Source: Streptomyces collinus Tu 365
Lineage (GTDB): Bacteria > Actinomycetota > Actinomycetes > Streptomycetales > Streptomycetaceae
Assembly: GCF_000444875.1 (NCBI RefSeq)
Contig: NC_021985.1
Location: 2,799,535-2,863,534 of the forward strand
DNA: 64,000 bases
Reading direction: 5' to 3'
The position numbers were made by a program, and so were the translations under genes. The stretch's first letter is position 1. Every line of letters begins with the position of its first letter. Positions 16,798 through 23,774 of this stretch are shown here, one piece after another. The notes under the pieces are model-generated. The model was not told the origin of the DNA and searched no databases. It saw nothing but the letters and a program-made list of their open reading frames with translations.

Positions 16798-17445
16798 ATG
16801 CCTGCGGAATCCAAGCTGGAAGCGAGTAGCGCCCGGCCCCCTTCGGCGCCGCTGACCGAGCGCCAGGAGGCCCGTCGCCGCCGGATCCTGCACGCGAGCG
16901 CGCAGCTTGCCAGCCGGGGCGGTTTCGACGCGGTGCAGATGCGCGAGGTCGCCGAGTCCTCGCAGGTGGCCCTCGGCACGCTGTACCGCTACTTCCCGTC
17001 CAAGGTGCATCTGCTGGTCGCCACCATGCAGGACCAGCTGGAGCACATGCACGGGACGCTGCGGAAGAAGCCGCCGGCGGGCGACACGGCGGCCGAGCGG
17101 GTCGCGGAGACCCTGATGCGGGCCTTCCGCGCGCTGCAGCGCGAGCCGCACCTGGCCGACGCGATGGTCCGCGCCCTCACCTTCGCCGACCGCAGCGTCT
17201 CCCCCGAGGTCGACCAGGTCTCCCGGCAGACGACGGCGATCATCCTGGACGCGGTGGGCCTGGAGCACCCCTCCGCCGAACAGCTCTCCGCCGTCCGGGT
17301 GATCGAGCACACCTGGCACTCGGCGCTGATCACCTGGCTGTCGGGCCGCGCCTCGATCGCCCAGGTGAAGATCGACATAGAGACGGTGTGCCGCCTGATC
17401 GACCTGACGGAGCCGGGGGCGGCGGGTCCGGGGGCGGCGCGCTGA
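16798..17445 (+). CDS. kstR: KstR-type TetR-family repressor of steroid catabolism
   Basis: Regulator of 215 residues. The N-terminal HTH (about 20-66) reads RRRRILHASAQLASRGGFDA, VQMREVAESSQVALGTLYRY and FPSKVHLLVATM. It matches mycobacterial KstR almost word for word in VQMRxVA and GTLYRYFPSKVHLLV. The ligand domain keeps KstR-like FADxSxxxEVDQV, and the C-terminus aligns through WLSxRAS. In Mycobacterium and Rhodococcus, KstR represses cholesterol-catabolic genes and is released by steroid-CoA intermediates. ATG 16798 has GGAG eight bases upstream. Its operator consensus occurs before its own divergent promoter, before ltp and, less exactly, between cyp125 and fadA5. Its stop lies in a strong hairpin. 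Confidence 0.9.
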   Translation: MPAESKLEASSARPPSAPLTERQEARRRRILHASAQLASRGGFDAVQMREVAESSQVALGTLYRYFPSKVHLLVATMQDQLEHMHGTLRKKPPAGDTAAERVAETLMRAFRALQREPHLADAMVRALTFADRSVSPEVDQVSRQTTAIILDAVGLEHPSAEQLSAVRVIEHTWHSALITWLSGRASIAQVKIDIETVCRLIDLTEPGAAGPGAAR

Positions 17446-17480
17446 CGCGGCCGTGCGGCGGCCCCCGGGCGGCCGCGTCA
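17443..17480. terminator. Hairpin overlapping the kstR stop, probably bidirectional
   Basis: TGACGCGGCCG at 17443-17453 pairs with CGGCCGCGTCA at 17470-17480: a perfect 11-bp stem that includes the kstR stop codon. On the minus strand it lies just downstream of the TPP riboswitch. Confidence 0.7.
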
Positions 17481-17534
17481 CGGCAGCCGGCGACGGAGGG
17501 ATGGCAGGGGAGCGGCCCCGGACACGGCGAGACC

Positions 17535-17665
17535 TACGAGACGGGTTCCCTTCGCCGGTATGGTCCGGATCAGGTGATGGGGGTCGCCATCCGGCCCGAC
17601 TGCTGCCTTCTGGCCTCTCAGCCCTACCGTGACAGTCGGCACCGGCGGATGCGTGGTGCGTCGCG
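17535..17665 (-). ncRNA. TPP (thiamine pyrophosphate) riboswitch without an adjacent gene
   Basis: On the minus strand the conserved elements occur in order: GGTGCC, GGCTGAGAGG (about 17622-17613), then CACCTGATCCGG, ATACCGGCGAAGGGAA (ending about 17545). CATCCG/CGGATG can form P2. This is the standard TPP aptamer with a long variable P3 arm. What is odd is the context: downstream on this strand come only the 17443-17480 hairpin and the antisense side of kstR, with no thiamine gene. Outer boundaries are approximate. Confidence 0.85.
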
Positions 17666-17718
17666 CCGAAGTCGGCCGTTGCGGTCGGGCTCCCTCACTC
17701 GCCTCGTAGGCTGCTCTC

Positions 17719-17746
17719 AGGATAAACCCGTACAGGCGTGATGGAA
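17719..17746 (-). promoter_or_regulatory. Candidate promoter for the TPP riboswitch RNA
   Basis: On the minus strand TTCCAT (17746-17741) and TATCCT (17724-17719) are separated by 17 bases. They are upstream of the riboswitch and downstream of the ferredoxin gene. The -35 match is weak. Confidence 0.35.
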
Positions 17747-17781
17747 CCGCCCAATGGGGAACTTTTTCCAGCACGGGAGCG

Positions 17782-18015
17782 CTACTCCTCGGGCGGGAAC
17801 ACCGGCTCCCCGCCGGCCGCCAGGGTGAGCGTGATCGCCTCCACCGGGCAGCCCTCGGCCGCCGCCAGCAACTGCTCGCCCGCGTCGGCGTCCGGTGCGA
17901 CGGGGTGGGACTGGCGGGCCATGTCGAGGCGGAAGCCGTCCGGGGCGTGGTGGAGGCACTGGGCCGAGCCGATGCACACGGACCGGTCGACCTCGACGTG
18001 CCAGCGGTCGCCCAT
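17782..18015 (-). CDS. 3Fe-4S-type ferredoxin
   Basis: Electron-transfer protein of 77 residues. CIGSAQC (C-x5-C) lacks the middle cluster cysteine, and EGCPVEAI supplies the last Cys-Pro. This is the pattern of actinobacterial 3Fe-4S ferredoxins that feed cytochromes P450. ATG 18015 lies two bases after the aldehyde dehydrogenase stop, so the two genes form an operon. The CYP125 gene at 33219 is a possible partner, although it is not adjacent. Confidence 0.88.
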   Translation of the reverse strand: MGDRWHVEVDRSVCIGSAQCLHHAPDGFRLDMARQSHPVAPDADAGEQLLAAAEGCPVEAITLTLAAGGEPVFPPEE

Positions 18016-18017
18016 CC

Positions 18018-19469
18018 CTAGGCTCCCGCCGGCAGGTGGATCATCTTGTGCTCCAGGTACTCGCCGTACCCCTCGGGGCCGAACTCCCGGCCCAGGCCGG
18101 AGTTCTTGTAGCCGCCGAACGGGCCCAGCATGTCGAGGCTGAAGGTGTTGACGGAGTAGGTGCCGGTGCGCACCTGGCGGGCGATCTCGACGCCGTGCCC
18201 GACGTCGGCCGTCCACACACTCCCGGACAGGCCGTACTCGGAGTCGTTGGCGATCTTCACGGCCTCGGTCTCGTCGCCGTACGGGAGCAGGCAGACGACC
18301 GGGCCGAAGATCTCCTCACGGGCGATCCGCATGGAGTTGTGGACGTCGCCGAAGAGGGTGGGCTCTACGTACCAGCCCTTGTCCAGGCCCGGCGGGCGGC
18401 CGCCGCCGGTGAGGATCTTGGCGCCCTCCTCCTGGCCGATGCGGATGTAGTCGAGGTTGCGGCGCTGCTGCCGCCGGGCCACCAGCGGGCCGACCCGGGT
18501 GGCCGGGTCCAGCGGGTCGCCGACCTCGAGCGCGCCCGCGGCCTGCGCGAAGGCGTCCGCGAACTCGTCGTAGCGGGCCCGGGGGACGAGGATCCGGGTC
18601 TGGGCCACGCACGCCTGCCCGTTGTTCATCCAGGCCGCGGGGACGATCCCCGAGACGGCCGCCCCGAGGTCGGCGTCGGGCAGCACGACCGCCGCCGACT
18701 TGCCGCCCAGCTCCAGGGTGACCCGGGTGAGGTTGCGGGCGGCCACCTCCATCACCCGGCGGCCCGCCGCGACCGACCCGGTGAAGGAGACCTTGTCGAT
18801 GCCGGGGTGGCCGACCAGGTACTCGCTGACCTCGCGGTCGGCGGGCAGGATCGACAGGACGCCCTCCGGCAGCCCGGCCTCGCGCGCGATCTCGCCGAGG
18901 AGATAGGCGTCCAGCGGGGACTCCGGGGACGGCTTGAGCACGACCGAGCAGCCGGCCAGCAGCGCGGGGGCGAGTTTCGCGGCCGCGACGAACTGCGGGA
19001 CGTTCCAGGGGACGACTGCGGCGACCACGCCGACCGGCTCGCGCCGCACGAGGATCGGGCCGAGCACGCCGTCGCGGCGCTCCTCGTACGGGAAGTCCCG
19101 CGCGACCTTGATCGCCGAGTCCCACACCATCATCGCGCCGAGCGCCTGGGCGAGGACGCTCCATGAGTACGGGGAGCCGTTCTCCGAGGAGATCATCCGG
19201 GCGATCTCCTCGTGCCGGGCGGCGATCCCGTCCTTGATCCGGGTGACGACCCCGGTCCGCTCCTCCAGTGAGGCACGCGGCCAGTCCCCCTCGTCGAAGG
19301 CGCGGCGGGCGACGGCAACGGCGCGGTCGACGTCCTCGCGCGAGGCGTGCGGCACCCGGCCGATGACCTCCTCGGTGTGCGGCGAGACCACCTCGATGAC
19401 GTCCTTGCCGACGGGATCGGCCAACTCCCCGCCGATGTACAGCTGTCCGTGCTCCACGAGCTCCGCCAT
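18018..19469 (-). CDS. NAD(P)-dependent aldehyde dehydrogenase
   Basis: Full-length ALDH-superfamily enzyme of 483 residues. It has VVPWNVPQF, KPSPESPL, the SFTGSVAAGRRV cofactor loop, the general-base Glu in LELGGKSA, the catalytic Cys in NNGQACVAQTR, and EEIFGPVVCLLPY. It oxidises an aldehyde to an acid. Given the ferredoxin next door and the sterol-type P450 and thiolases elsewhere in the window, a role in sterol side-chain aldehyde oxidation is possible but is inference. ATG 19469 has GGGAGG nine bases upstream. A strong palindrome lies 40 bases upstream. Confidence 0.92.
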   Translation of the reverse strand: MAELVEHGQLYIGGELADPVGKDVIEVVSPHTEEVIGRVPHASREDVDRAVAVARRAFDEGDWPRASLEERTGVVTRIKDGIAARHEEIARMISSENGSPYSWSVLAQALGAMMVWDSAIKVARDFPYEERRDGVLGPILVRREPVGVVAAVVPWNVPQFVAAAKLAPALLAGCSVVLKPSPESPLDAYLLGEIAREAGLPEGVLSILPADREVSEYLVGHPGIDKVSFTGSVAAGRRVMEVAARNLTRVTLELGGKSAAVVLPDADLGAAVSGIVPAAWMNNGQACVAQTRILVPRARYDEFADAFAQAAGALEVGDPLDPATRVGPLVARRQQRRNLDYIRIGQEEGAKILTGGGRPPGLDKGWYVEPTLFGDVHNSMRIAREEIFGPVVCLLPYGDETEAVKIANDSEYGLSGSVWTADVGHGVEIARQVRTGTYSVNTFSLDMLGPFGGYKNSGLGREFGPEGYGEYLEHKMIHLPAGA

Positions 19470-19508
19470 GGCCGACCGCCTCCCGACGCACCGCCTGTAT
19501 CTGACGCT

Positions 19509-19525
19509 GTATCAGAAACTGATAC
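19509..19525. promoter_or_regulatory. Palindromic operator upstream of the aldehyde dehydrogenase operon
   Basis: GTATCAG-AAA-CTGATAC is a perfect 7-bp inverted repeat. CTGTATC is also directly repeated at 19495-19501 and 19507-19513, and AACTG-ATAC-CAGTT overlaps at 19517-19530. The site differs from the KstR consensus, so another TetR-type repressor is likely. Confidence 0.6.
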
Positions 19526-19693
19526 CAGTTCCCGTCGCGGGAGACCAGACGTCAGAAGTCGAGCCGGCACTCGAACACCTTGACCCCGGGCATCGCCCCG
19601 GCTGCCGGGCAGGAGGAACACCTGACGGGCCATCAGTTCTGTTTATAGTGGGCGAGGGTCATGGACTGCGGGCGGTGGGGCGGAGGTCCGGCG

Positions 19694-20722
19694 ATGGCGG
19701 AGGCGTTCGATCACGGCGGAGGTGTGCGGTCCGTCCGGGTGCCGATCCCGGACAATCCGCTCGGCCACACGCTGGTGTACGTCGTGGACACCGACCGGGG
19801 GCCGGTCCTGGTGGACACGGGCTGGGACGATCCGGCCGCCTGGGACGCGCTCACGGCCGGGCTGACGGCCTGCGGGACGTCCGTCGGCGAGGTGGCCGGC
19901 GTCGTCGTCACGCATCACCATCCGGACCACCACGGCCTGTCGGGGCAGGTCCGCGAGGTCTCCGGGGCGTGGGTGGCGATGCACGCGGCGGACGCGGCGA
20001 TCGTGCGCAGGGCCCGCGAGACGCGGCCCGGGCGCTGGTACGCGTACATGGCGGCCAAGCTGACGGCGGCCGGGGCGCCCGAGGAGCACGTCGCCCCGTT
20101 GCGCGCGGCCCGGGGCCGCCGGACCCTGCCCGGCCTCTCCCCCGCGCTGCCCGACCGCGAGATCGTCCCCGGCGAACTCCTCGACCTGCCGGGCCGCCGG
20201 CTGCGCGCGATCTGGACCCCGGGCCACACGCCCGGCCACGTGTGTCTGCACCTGGAGGAGGAGCACCCCGCCCATCTCCCCGGCCGGGGAAGGCTGTTCA
20301 GCGGCGACCACCTGCTGCCGGAGATCACCCCGCACATCGGCCTGTACGAGGACCCCGACGACGCCACGGTCACCGATCCGCTCGGTGACTACCTGGACTC
20401 CCTGGAGCGGGTGGGGCGGCTCGCACCGGCCGAGGTGCTCCCCGCCCACCAGCACGTCTTCGCCGACGCCTCCGGCCGGGTACGGGAGTTGCTCGCGCAC
20501 CACGAGGAACGCCTCACCGGCCTGCTCGCCCTCCTCCGCGAACCGCTCACCCCCTGGCAGCTGGCCGAGCGCATGGAGTGGAACCGCCCCTGGTCCCAGA
20601 TCCCCTACGGGTCACGCACCATCGCGGTCTCCGAGGCCGAGGCCCATCTGCGCCGCCTGGTGAAACTGGGGCGGGCGGAGCCGGTGACGGGGAGCGAGCC
20701 GGTGGCGTACGTGGCGGCGTGA
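19694..20722 (+). CDS. Metallo-beta-lactamase-fold hydrolase with C-terminal winged helix
   Basis: Protein of 342 residues. The MBL zinc motifs are TTHHHPDHHGLSG (HxHxDH variant HHHPDHH), GHTPGHVCLH and FSGDHLLPEI. A C-terminal region (LLREPLTPWQLAERMEWNR and onward) resembles the BLACT winged helix. Such proteins hydrolyse thioesters or other small esters; the substrate is unknown. ATG 19694 has GGAGG eight bases upstream. An upstream ATG at 19661 has a poorer site. It is divergent from the aldehyde dehydrogenase and shares the promoter region that holds the 19509-19525 palindrome. Confidence 0.88.
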   Translation: MAEAFDHGGGVRSVRVPIPDNPLGHTLVYVVDTDRGPVLVDTGWDDPAAWDALTAGLTACGTSVGEVAGVVVTHHHPDHHGLSGQVREVSGAWVAMHAADAAIVRRARETRPGRWYAYMAAKLTAAGAPEEHVAPLRAARGRRTLPGLSPALPDREIVPGELLDLPGRRLRAIWTPGHTPGHVCLHLEEEHPAHLPGRGRLFSGDHLLPEITPHIGLYEDPDDATVTDPLGDYLDSLERVGRLAPAEVLPAHQHVFADASGRVRELLAHHEERLTGLLALLREPLTPWQLAERMEWNRPWSQIPYGSRTIAVSEAEAHLRRLVKLGRAEPVTGSEPVAYVAA

Positions 20723-20772
20723 GGGGATCACCGTCAGGAAGGGGTGCCTGCCTGCTGGACGGCGTGCGCAGG

Positions 20773-22029
20773 TCAGGCACCCGTGGTGAGACCTTCTGCG
20801 GCGACCGCCTCCCGGCGGAGCGTGTCGACGATCGACGAGTGGACCCGCAGGGCGTGCGCGATGCACTCCAGCTCACCGTCGGACACATCCGCGAGGCCCC
20901 GCGCGGGCGCGACCGGATCGACGGACACGGGGTGGGGGCCGAGGCCCGGCACCGTGTCGGGTGCCCCGGGCCGCTCGGGAACCGGCAGGCGGAGCGCTTC
21001 CGCCGCGGTCAGGATGTCCACCGCCGCCGCGATGCCGCGGGCGGCCGTGTCGGGGTGGCCGGCCGCGGTCGCCGCGCGGTGGGTGCGGTCGCGGCGGGAC
21101 CGGCTGAGGTGGGGGCTGAGTCTGAGCAGGCCGTCGTTGATGGTGGCCCGGCGCAACTCCAGGCGCAGGGCGGCACCGCTGACCCGGCCGGTCGCCGGGG
21201 CGGCGGGGGGCGTGACGGTGAGCATCACCTGCCACAGGGGCCTGAGCCGCCGGTGGGTGCGGACCAGGCGCCGGCGCTCCTCGACGACCGGTCCGGCCTG
21301 GCCGGCGATGAAGCCGACGGCGACCAGTCCCGCCTCGGCGATGGCGAACGGCGGGGCCGCGCAGGTCGACAGCCAGTCCCAGTCCCGCCCGTCGAACCGG
21401 GCGCCGATCGCGACGAGTTTGACGATGCCGAAGACGAGCCCGAGCGCGTACGCGACCCGGAGGAAGACCACGGCCCGGCGGAGCCAGGTGTCCTCGACCT
21501 CCTTGAACCAGGCCCACAGGATGCCCGCCGCGACCAGCGCCGAGGCCAGGTGCGCCACCAGGTACAGCAGCGTGAACTCCCGCATCCAAGGCGTGTCGGC
21601 GTAGTACGTGTCGAGGTCCCGCAGCCGCTCGACGTGGTGGTCGCCGAGCAGGAAGGTCGTCCACAGGCCGAGGATGATGGCGCCGTAGACCAGCCAGACC
21701 GTGCGGGTGCGCCGGCGGCGGACCGCGGACGGCGGCTCGCGCCAGGTGATGATCAGCCACAGACAGGCCCCGCAGTAGACGGTGAGCAGCGAGTACACCC
21801 ACAGACCGGCGAAGTTGGGGATCCCGGTGATCCGGTTGATGCGGTGCAGGTTGGCCGGCGGCAGCGAGGCGAAGACGACCGTGCCGATCGCCAGCAGCAG
21901 GGCGGTGGCCCGCAGGATCGGGTCCTGCCAGGCCCGCCGCAGCAGCGGCAGCTTGATCAGGAAGGCCACCGCGAGCAGCGCGGCGGGGACGGCGTAGGCG
22001 GCGAACGAGCCGCACGGGTCCCAGCGCAT
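20773..22029 (-). CDS. MAB_1171c-family polytopic membrane protein
   Basis: Protein of 418 residues with about seven membrane helices in the first 250 residues (AAYAVPAALLAVAFLIKLPL, VWLVYGAIILGLWTTFLLG, FTLLYLVAHLASALVAAGIL). A cytoplasmic C-terminal half of about 160 residues follows, with no recognised motif. It fits the actinobacterial MAB_1171c-like 'putative transporter' family, whose function is unknown. ATG 22029 overlaps the stop of the ImmA/IrrE-type gene (TGATG), showing coupling. In other Streptomyces this family also follows XRE and ImmA/IrrE genes. Confidence 0.8.
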   Translation of the reverse strand: MRWDPCGSFAAYAVPAALLAVAFLIKLPLLRRAWQDPILRATALLLAIGTVVFASLPPANLHRINRITGIPNFAGLWVYSLLTVYCGACLWLIITWREPPSAVRRRRTRTVWLVYGAIILGLWTTFLLGDHHVERLRDLDTYYADTPWMREFTLLYLVAHLASALVAAGILWAWFKEVEDTWLRRAVVFLRVAYALGLVFGIVKLVAIGARFDGRDWDWLSTCAAPPFAIAEAGLVAVGFIAGQAGPVVEERRRLVRTHRRLRPLWQVMLTVTPPAAPATGRVSGAALRLELRRATINDGLLRLSPHLSRSRRDRTHRAATAAGHPDTAARGIAAAVDILTAAEALRLPVPERPGAPDTVPGLGPHPVSVDPVAPARGLADVSDGELECIAHALRVHSSIVDTLRREAVAAEGLTTGA

Positions 22030-22628
22030 CACGGCCCGCCGATGTTGCCCAGTGAGGACGACAGGCGGCCGGTGAGGGTGTCCTGGGTGGTCCGCCCGGC
22101 GGCCGCGCCCGGGCCGACGACCCGGCGGAACTTGGCCGCGAGCCGCAGCCCGCACTCCTCGGCCTCCCACTCCGCCTCGGCCGCCGCCGTCGTGGGCGAC
22201 CGGGCGGCCAGGGCGACCACCCGCGCCCAGGGGACGTCCTCGTCGGCGCGGGCCAGCAGCCGGCGCGCGGCCGCGGGGATCCCGGCCGGTTGGTGGACGT
22301 CCAGCGTCCGGAAGTGGATGTGGCCGATCTCGTGCCCCGCGATGACGAACTTGTGCTCGTCCGGGGCGCGTTCCTCGACCACGACGACGTACGCGTCGTC
22401 CAGGGCGAAGGTGGCCCCGGAGATGTCGAGACCCGGCGGGAAGCCGACGAACTTCAGCCGGACCGGGCGGTCGAGCTGCGGACCGAGCGTGGCGCAGACC
22501 GCGTGCAGGAACGCCTCCGGCCGGACGGGCGGGGTGAGGGTCCGGGCGGTGTCGCGGACGAGCCGGTCGAGGAACCGCTTCGGCGACCTCACGGGTCTGC
22601 GGGATCTCGGCGATCTGTCGGGGCGCAT
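22029..22628 (-). CDS. ImmA/IrrE-type zinc-metallopeptidase-like protein
   Basis: Protein of 199 residues with HEIGH (in VIAGHEIGHIHFRTLD), the HExxH zinc signature of ImmA/IrrE peptidases. Family members cleave or regulate partner XRE repressors in phage, mobile-element or stress switches. An XRE-family gene lies upstream and a membrane protein is coupled downstream, so this is probably the effector of a three-part module. ATG 22628 follows AAGGACG by five bases. The open frame extends upstream into a GC-rich repeat that is unlikely to be coding. Confidence 0.8.
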   Translation of the reverse strand: MRPDRSPRSRRPVRSPKRFLDRLVRDTARTLTPPVRPEAFLHAVCATLGPQLDRPVRLKFVGFPPGLDISGATFALDDAYVVVVEERAPDEHKFVIAGHEIGHIHFRTLDVHQPAGIPAAARRLLARADEDVPWARVVALAARSPTTAAAEAEWEAEECGLRLAAKFRRVVGPGAAAGRTTQDTLTGRLSSSLGNIGGP

Positions 22629-22667
22629 GCGTCGTCCTTGCGGTCGTCGTCCTTGCGGTCGAGGTCG

Positions 22668-22792
22668 GCGGGCGTGCGGGCGTGCGGGGTGCGGTGCGCG
22701 GCTGTGCGGGCCTGCGGTGCGCGGGTGTGCAGCCGTGCGGGCGTGCGGGTGCGCGGGCGTGCGGGTGCGCGGCTGTGCGCGGCTGTGCGCGC
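22668..22792. repeat. Degenerate GTGCGGGC-type low-complexity repeat
   Basis: About 125 bases made of variants of GTGCGGG(C/T), GTGCGCGG and GGGCGTGCGG lie between the XRE and ImmA/IrrE genes. A separate direct repeat GTCGTCCTTGCG occurs twice in 22631-22660, next to the ImmA/IrrE start. It may form structure in the intercistronic RNA. Confidence 0.6.
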
Positions 22793-22894
22793 GAACCATA
22801 GGACCAGAAGCACGGGAATGGCATGTTCCCCGGGCGGGAACGATCGTTTACGGCCAGTGCCGAACCGGGCACACGGCGGAGCCCTCGGCGGGTG

Positions 22895-23524
22895 TCACGC
22901 CCGCCCGGCACCTCGCAGGTCGGCGGGCTCCCTGACCGCCCCGCGCTCCCCTGACCGCTCCGAGGTGATGATCATCTCGGCCAGATCGGCGAGCGTGGCG
23001 AGCTGGCGGGCGTTCATCTGCGGGGCGCGGGCGGCCAGCCGCACCAGTCCGCTCTCCCGCAGCCGCAGCAGCGGGTCGGCCTCCGCCTCCAGGCTCTGCA
23101 GCACCGGCTGCAACGCCTCGCACAGCGCTTCCTGTTCGTCCGCGGTGAAGAAGCCGGCCGGCAGACCGAAGAACCGGCGCAGCCGGTCGGTGTGTTCCAG
23201 GCCCGGCATGCCGCTCTTGCGCCACTCGCTCAGCCACTGCCTGCTGGTGCCGGCGATCCGGGCCAGCTCGTCCAGCGAGTACCGCTTGCCGTCCGCCCTG
23301 CGCCGCGTCTCCCGGATGAAGTCCAGCCGCTGGCGCACTCGTTGGGACAGGCACACCTCGGGTGCCCGGCCGCCCGAGAGCAGTTCGGCGACGACGCCGA
23401 CGGGGATGCCGGTGCGGTGCGAGAGGCCGGCCACGTCCAGCGCCTCCGGCAGCCGGCCTGGCCGACCGGTCAGTTCCCCGAGCCGGTCCAGCACGTCGGC
23501 CAGCGGGGCGTAGGCGTCACTCAC
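22895..23524 (-). CDS. XRE-family helix-turn-helix regulator
   Basis: Protein of 209 residues with an HTH in the middle (about 75-125): KRYSLDELARIAGTSRQWLS followed by EWRKSGMPGLEHTDRLRRFF. The C-terminal helical part (EALCEALQPVLQSLEAEADP) likely mediates dimerisation. It resembles regulators paired with ImmA/IrrE proteins. GTG 23524 has a G-rich Shine-Dalgarno eight bases upstream. A 266-base gap, partly repetitive, separates it from the ImmA/IrrE gene, so a second promoter is possible. Confidence 0.82.
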   Translation of the reverse strand: MSDAYAPLADVLDRLGELTGRPGRLPEALDVAGLSHRTGIPVGVVAELLSGGRAPEVCLSQRVRQRLDFIRETRRRADGKRYSLDELARIAGTSRQWLSEWRKSGMPGLEHTDRLRRFFGLPAGFFTADEQEALCEALQPVLQSLEAEADPLLRLRESGLVRLAARAPQMNARQLATLADLAEMIITSERSGERGAVREPADLRGAGRA

Positions 23525-23639
23525 CGAGGTCCCCCCTGGGCGCGTCGTCCGTTCCGTGGCTGAGCTCACGCGAGGCTACCCGGTCACCCGGGTGCCGACC
23601 AGACATGGCAGGGCCGACTGCCCAAAGAAGCAGCAATCG

Positions 23640-23669
23640 TTGACAGTTGAGGGTGCGTTGGGTGAGTAT
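23640..23669 (+). promoter_or_regulatory. Candidate housekeeping promoter for the ATP-grasp-like gene
   Basis: A perfect -35 TTGACA (23640-23645) is followed after 18 bases by GAGTAT (23664-23669). This would give a leader of about 100 bases before ATG 23775. Confidence 0.5.
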
Positions 23670-23774
23670 CGGGACACGGAGAGCAAGATCGACCCGCTCC
23701 GGGTGCTGCATATCGGGGGAGCAGCACCCGGGGCGTTCCTCTGTCCGCCTTCTCCCCACGAAGGTGAGGCTCCG

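Noticed and set aside
22629..22799. N-terminal extension of the ImmA/IrrE protein through the GTGCGGG repeat
   Set aside because: It would encode a low-complexity His/Ala/Arg/Pro stretch; ATG 22628 has a usable ribosome-binding site.
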